A DNA stretch of 7,001 nucleotides, from assembly GCA_003162555.1 (NCBI GenBank), contig PMNQ01000100.1, forward strand, positions 675-7,675. The letters are read 5' to 3'. Both the position numbers and the translations under genes were made by a program. Each line of letters starts with the position of its first letter. Within the stretch, counting starts at the first letter, position 1. Shown here in pieces: positions 4,222-7,001 of the stretch. The notes under the pieces are model-generated. The model was given only the letters and a program-made list of their open reading frames with translations. It ran no database searches and was not told where the DNA came from. This DNA is from Gammaproteobacteria bacterium. GTDB lineage: Bacteria > Pseudomonadota > Gammaproteobacteria > Steroidobacterales > Steroidobacteraceae.

Positions 4222-7001
4222 TGCGAGGCCCGGCGCGCGTCGGCACAGGCTCCGCAACCGCGGCCACACAGCCGTTGCAGTTCCGCTTCGACGGACGCCT
4301 GATGCAGGGGATTGAGGGAGACACGCTCGCTTCTGCGTTGCTGGCCAATGGCGTGCGCGTCGTCGCGCGCAGCTTCAAGTACCACCGCCCGCGCGGTGTG
4401 CTGACCGCCGGCGCCGAGGAACCCTGCGCACTCGTCGACGTGATCGGCCCGCGCGGACGTGAACCCAATCGGTTGGCGACCACGATCAGGCTGCACGAGG
4501 GCCTCACAGCAGTAAGCCAGAATCGCTGGCCGTCGCTCAAGTTCGATTTGCTGGCGATCAACGATCGACTGGCGCGATTCCTGCCAGCGGGCTTTTACTA
4601 CAAGACCTTCATGGCGCCGGGCTGGGCCTGGGAACGCATCTACGAACCATTGATCCGGCGCGCGGCCGGTTTCGGCCGCGTCGATACGATTGCGCCTGCG
4701 CATGCGGCGCCCGCTGAAACCGTGCACGATCATTGCGACGTGCTGATCGTAGGGAGTGGATCAGCCGGGCTCGCCGCTGCGCACTTGCTCGGCGTCGCCG
4801 GATTGCGCGTGCTGCTCATCGAACAGCAGTGCGAGTTGGGCGGCGGCACACTGCTCGACCCGCGCTGGCAGACCTGGCGCGACTCGACCTGCGCGGCGCT
4901 CAAGGAGCTGGACAACGTTCGCTGCCTGCCGGCGACCGCGGTGGTGGGTGCCTACGGACACGGCGTGTTCGCAGCCGTGCAGGAACTGGGCGCGGAGGAA
5001 TCTGCCGAATTTGCCAACTTGCGCGAACGGCTGCGCATCATTCGCACTCGGCAGGTGTTGTTTGCGCATGGCGCGATCGAACGGCTGATCGCCTTTCCCG
5101 GCAACGACCGGCCTGGCGTCATGATGGCGGGTGCGGCCCTGGATTACCTGCGCCACTACGGCGTCGCCATCGGCCGCCGGCCGGTCTGGTTCCTGAACAA
5201 TGATGAAGCCTACGAATCGGCACTGGCGCTGCGGGCTGCCGGCATCGACTGCGTCGCCATCGTCGATGTGCGTGGCGATTCGCTGGCGGCGCAGCGCGCG
5301 CGGACCGCAGGCATCAAAGTGCACGCCGCTGCCGTCGTCGACGCGGTGGACGGTCGCCACGGCGTCAGCGCCGTGCGCATCAGGCACCAGGCGAGCGGCC
5401 GGATACACCGGCTGGATGCCGATTGCCTGCTGGTGTCCGGCGGACATTCGCCATCGACCGCGCTGGCCAGCCAATTGGGCGCAAGCCTGCATTGGGAAGA
5501 GAGCATCGCCGGTTTCGTTGCGAAGCTTGCGCCCAAGACGGGCCAGATTGCAGGCGCCGCGCATGGTGTGTTCGGGATCGCGGCAGCGGCGCTCGATGGC
5601 GCGGCGGCCGCGCGCCTTATCGCGGCGCAGCTGGGCGCCGAAGTCCGCGCTGCCGATCGTGATCCGAATCTCCCGTTGCCACCGGATCCGGAATGCACGC
5701 CTATCGCGGCGCTGTGGGAAGTGACCGGCCGCGGAAAATCTTTCGTCGACCTGCAGAATGATGTGACCACCGCCGATGTGCGGCTCGCGGCGCGTGAAGG
5801 TTACGAGCACGTCGAGCACATGAAGCGCTACACGACGCACAGCATGGGCTCGGACCAGGGACGCACGGGCGGCCTGGCAGGCAGTGCCGTTTTAGCGGCC
5901 GCACTCGGCAAGCCGGTGCAGGCGGTAGGGCAGTCGAAGCCGCGCCCGTATTCGCAGCCCGTGCCGCTTGCGGCGCTGGCCGGCGGCGAGACTGGCGCGC
6001 ACTTCAAACCCAAGCGGCGCCTGCCCTTGCATGACTGGCACGAGGCCTCTGGCGCGAGTTTCGTTTCGCTCGGGCTCTGGCTGCGGCCGCTGGTCTACTC
6101 GCGCCAGGGCGGCTGGGATCCGGTGCTGGCGGAAGCGCGCCACGTGCGCAACGCGGTCGGCATCACGGACGTGTCGACGCTCGGCAAGATCGACGTGCAG
6201 GGCGCCGACGTCGCGCAGTTCCTCGACTACATTTACGCCAACATTTTTTCCACGCTGCCAGTTGGACGCGCGCGCTACGGCATCATGCTGCGCGAGGACG
6301 CGATGTTGCTCGATGATGGCACCACATCGCGTCTCGGTCCGCAGCATTACCTCGTCACGACCACGACCGCGAATGCCGCGGCGATCCTGGAACACATGGA
6401 ATTCCAGCTGCAGGCGCACCGCCGCCAGCTCGACGTGCTGCTGACCGATGTCAGCGATCACTGGGCTCAGTTCGCGGTGGCTGGACCGCGTGCGCGTGCG
6501 GTCGTGTCGGCAGTGGTCACCGGACTGAACCTGGACAATGCGGCCTTTCCGTTCATGGCCGCCGCGCCGGCGCAGATCGCCGGTGTTCAAGGACGCGTAT
6601 TCCGCATTTCATTTTCGGGCGAACTGGCCTATGAGCTGGCCGTGCCGGCCAATCGCGCCACGGCCGTGTGGCTGGCGCTGCTCGAGGCCGGCAAGGCGCA
6701 AGATATCCGGCCCTACGGGCTCGATGCACTGAACACGCTGCGCATTGAAAAGGGTCACGTCACGGGAGCCGAACTCAACGGCAATACCAGCGCCTATGAC
6801 CTCGGATTCCAGCGCTTGCTGAAGGCGGGCGGCGATTACATCGGTCGTGCGTTGGCGCAGCGCCCGGGGCTGACTGCCACGGGGCGCCTGCAGCTGGTTG
6901 GCGTTCGCCCGATCGACGCCGCACAACGTCTGCGTAACGGCGCGCAACTCGTGACAGCTGCTGAGCGCAGCGAGAGCCTCGGCTACCTGACCTCGGCGAC
7001 G
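4221..7001 (+). CDS. soxA: Heterotetrameric sarcosine oxidase, alpha subunit (SoxA; 3' end off window)
   Basis: This large subunit binds a dinucleotide cofactor and tetrahydrofolate and turns the released one-carbon unit into methylene-tetrahydrofolate. The visible part is 927 residues with no stop or frameshift; family members are about 965-1000 residues, so only a short C-terminal piece is missing. Domains in order are as follows. A ferredoxin-like N-terminal domain (about 18-95) contains SFKYHRPRGVL (51-61) and lacks cluster cysteines, as is usual for SoxA. A dinucleotide fold follows with VLIVGSGSAGLAAA (174-187), AIERLIAFPGNDRPGVM (285-301) and a second nucleotide region near 320-410. 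The segment HMKRYTTHSMGSDQG (533-547) comes next. A GcvT-like folate domain spans about 600-927, with TDVSTLGKIDVQG (649-661), ARYGIML (684-690), DDGTTSRL (698-705), RIEKGHVTG (841-849) and DYIGRALAQRPGL (872-884). Oddities are His283 where ATGAIERP is usual, GGHSP where GGWNP is usual, and QGRTGG where QGKTSN is usual. The start overlaps the soxD stop. Confidence 0.95.
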   Translation, partial: MRGPARVGTGSATAATQPLQFRFDGRLMQGIEGDTLASALLANGVRVVARSFKYHRPRGVLTAGAEEPCALVDVIGPRGREPNRLATTIRLHEGLTAVSQNRWPSLKFDLLAINDRLARFLPAGFYYKTFMAPGWAWERIYEPLIRRAAGFGRVDTIAPAHAAPAETVHDHCDVLIVGSGSAGLAAAHLLGVAGLRVLLIEQQCELGGGTLLDPRWQTWRDSTCAALKELDNVRCLPATAVVGAYGHGVFAAVQELGAEESAEFANLRERLRIIRTRQVLFAHGAIERLIAFPGNDRPGVMMAGAALDYLRHYGVAIGRRPVWFLNNDEAYESALALRAAGIDCVAIVDVRGDSLAAQRARTAGIKVHAAAVVDAVDGRHGVSAVRIRHQASGRIHRLDADCLLVSGGHSPSTALASQLGASLHWEESIAGFVAKLAPKTGQIAGAAHGVFGIAAAALDGAAAARLIAAQLGAEVRAADRDPNLPLPPDPECTPIAALWEVTGRGKSFVDLQNDVTTADVRLAAREGYEHVEHMKRYTTHSMGSDQGRTGGLAGSAVLAAALGKPVQAVGQSKPRPYSQPVPLAALAGGETGAHFKPKRRLPLHDWHEASGASFVSLGLWLRPLVYSRQGGWDPVLAEARHVRNAVGITDVSTLGKIDVQGADVAQFLDYIYANIFSTLPVGRARYGIMLREDAMLLDDGTTSRLGPQHYLVTTTTANAAAILEHMEFQLQAHRRQLDVLLTDVSDHWAQFAVAGPRARAVVSAVVTGLNLDNAAFPFMAAAPAQIAGVQGRVFRISFSGELAYELAVPANRATAVWLALLEAGKAQDIRPYGLDALNTLRIEKGHVTGAELNGNTSAYDLGFQRLLKAGGDYIGRALAQRPGLTATGRLQLVGVRPIDAAQRLRNGAQLVTAAERSESLGYLTSAT

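Noticed and set aside
4278..4505. [2Fe-2S] ferredoxin-type cluster in the SoxA N-terminal domain
   Set aside because: The fold signature SFKYHRPRG is present, but the region has a single Cys (residue 69), so the cluster ligands are absent. This is normal for SoxA.
4761..5840. A 359-codon minus-strand frame inside soxA
   Set aside because: soxA is intact here with family motifs. The antisense product is His/Arg/Ala-rich and shows no domain.

Overview
The window is gene-dense, high-GC DNA (roughly two thirds G+C by eye, with strongly G/C-ending codons). It fits a high-GC proteobacterium; a narrower placement cannot be supported from the sequence. It holds two operons running outward from a shared 104 bp intergenic region, and both point to the use of methylated amines (glycine betaine, dimethylglycine, sarcosine). 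No RNA genes, insertion sequences, CRISPR arrays or terminators were seen. Essentially all of the window outside that intergenic region is coding.

Left half, minus strand, reading away from the centre (2534 down to 1): a periplasmic substrate-binding protein, a membrane permease and an ATPase. They overlap by 4 bp (ATGA) at both junctions. All three most resemble the YehZ, YehY and YehX components of the YehZYXW (OsmF/OsmU-type) betaine importer, in the same gene order. The ATPase is cut by the left edge after 144 residues. The usual fourth gene, a second permease (yehW), would lie just outside the window.

Right half, plus strand (2639 to 7001): soxB, soxD and soxA, encoding the beta, delta and alpha subunits of heterotetrameric sarcosine oxidase, in the standard order. 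soxA is open at the right edge after 927 residues with only its C-terminus missing. soxG (gamma) is expected next.

Together the genes suggest a module that imports betaine or a related N-methyl compound and oxidatively demethylates its breakdown product sarcosine to glycine, passing the methyl carbon to tetrahydrofolate. The enzymes that would take betaine to sarcosine are not in the window. The system is recognisable rather than new. The points worth a second look are the transporter-enzyme pairing, an apparently near-leaderless soxB start, and departures from the usual SoxA and SoxB motifs (recalled from memory) that may mark a divergent subfamily.
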